Positions 63,553 through 64,000 of a stretch of DNA of 64,000 nt are shown piece by piece. The notes under the pieces were generated by a model. The model saw nothing but the letters and a program-made list of their open reading frames with translations, ran no database searches and had not been told where the DNA came from. Made by a program: the position numbers and the translations under genes. The first letter of the stretch is position 1. Each line of letters opens with the position of its first letter. This DNA comes from Cupriavidus sp. WGlv3 (GTDB lineage: Bacteria > Pseudomonadota > Gammaproteobacteria > Burkholderiales > Burkholderiaceae): the NCBI RefSeq assembly GCF_023952475.1, contig NZ_JALHRX010000001.1, positions 186,001-250,000 on the forward strand, written 5' to 3'.

Positions 63553-63959
63553 GCGGCCAGCATCCCCATCGCCTTCAGCGCCAGGAACAGCGCGGCACCG
63601 ATCAGCAGGTTCTTGAAGCCGACATAGCTGAGCATGTCCATCACGGTGGCGCGGCGATGGTGGCCGCGCCACCACGGGCCGTCCTTGACATAGCGCTTTG
63701 CCGACAGGCGGATCAGCACCTCGTAGAGGCTCCAGCCCAGCCACCAGCCGATCACCGCGCCGGCGCGCAATTGCCCGCTGGCCGCCAGCGCCCACGCCAC
63801 GGTTGCCGCCAGCGCGACGGCCACACCTGCCAGCTGCAACGCCGCGGCGGAGCGCCAGCCCTGCCCGCTCCAGGGCCACAGGTGGTCCCATAGCTCGGCG
63901 AAGCAGCGCGCGGCGCCGATCGTGGCGGCGTAGGGCGGCGTCACGGGCTCGGTCGGCAT
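63549..63959 (-). CDS. Small membrane protein at the head of nosDFYL (possibly 5'-truncated by the window)
   Basis: 136 residues from MPTEPVTPPYAATIGAARCF, but the frame is open to the right edge, so the true start may be beyond 64000; no ribosome site precedes 63959. Three hydrophobic segments: LAGVAVALAATVAWALAA, VIGWWLGWSLYEVLIRL and FKNLLIGAALFLALKAMG. Between the last two lies a basic, Trp-containing loop (KRYVKDGPWWRGHHRRA). No family recognised. The four-base overlap with nosD ties it to nitrous oxide reductase maturation or electron supply. Confidence 0.7.
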   Translation of the reverse strand: MPTEPVTPPYAATIGAARCFAELWDHLWPWSGQGWRSAAALQLAGVAVALAATVAWALAASGQLRAGAVIGWWLGWSLYEVLIRLSAKRYVKDGPWWRGHHRRATVMDMLSYVGFKNLLIGAALFLALKAMGMLAA

Positions 63960-64000
63960 GCGCGGATCGGGGCCCGACGGCTGTGCCGCGGCGGCCGTCA

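Overview
The window is high-GC DNA (mostly housekeeping genes, with long open frames on both strands as is usual at this base composition) from a betaproteobacterium of the family Burkholderiaceae. The best single pointer is an intracellular PHB depolymerase at 25745-27013 that carries Cys183, Asp355 and His388, the residues I recall for PhaZ1 of Cupriavidus necator; the gene content fits Cupriavidus or a close relative. No tRNA, rRNA, insertion sequence, phage gene or CRISPR array was recognised, so this looks like a chromosomal backbone rather than an island.

Layout. 1-4785 (minus): lolC, lolD, tatD and the 5' two thirds of comEC. 4934-12333: an RpfE-type protein, recJ, an opposed LysM/M23-like lipoprotein gene, prfB (with an intact +1 programmed frameshift), a short-chain dehydrogenase and lysS. 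12416-18486 (minus): a complete isc operon, iscR-iscS-iscU-iscA-[DUF3565]-hscB-hscA-fdx-iscX, behind a sigma70 promoter overlapped by two IscR type 1 sites. 18619-24066 (minus): a membrane protein of the so-called SpecificRecomb family, a low-molecular-weight phosphotyrosine phosphatase, two small unknown genes and uvrB. 24239-29495: an aromatic/aspartate aminotransferase, phaZ, an opposed TetR gene, an orphan rnfB and nth.

29464-33502 is an accessory catabolic unit: a TetR repressor divergent from an FMO/Baeyer-Villiger-type monooxygenase, an alpha/beta hydrolase and a Coq4-like protein, with two matching palindromic operators between them. 33580-44315 holds a nitroreductase, an EamA exporter, DUF1841, outer membrane phospholipase A, a thioredoxin-like protein, grpE, hslR, hemH, hrcA, nadK and recN. 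44381-47291 is the most intriguing block: a lipoprotein that resembles a free-standing subtilase propeptide, a secreted S8 protease with a C-terminal Gly-rich/membrane/Arg tail of GlyGly-CTERM type, and a convergent rhombosortase-like rhomboid protease that should process that tail.

47281-57181: glnE, yhdP, a nitrilase-family amidase and tldD. 57255-59902: a SAM methyltransferase, then a 512-base gap containing a good sigma70 promoter and an orphan intrinsic terminator just before aroG (a candidate small RNA or attenuated aroG leader). 59958-63959 (minus): the accessory part of a nitrous oxide reductase cluster, [membrane protein]-nosD-nosF-nosY-nosL, which runs off the right edge towards where nosZ/nosR would be expected; the organism is therefore probably a denitrifier.
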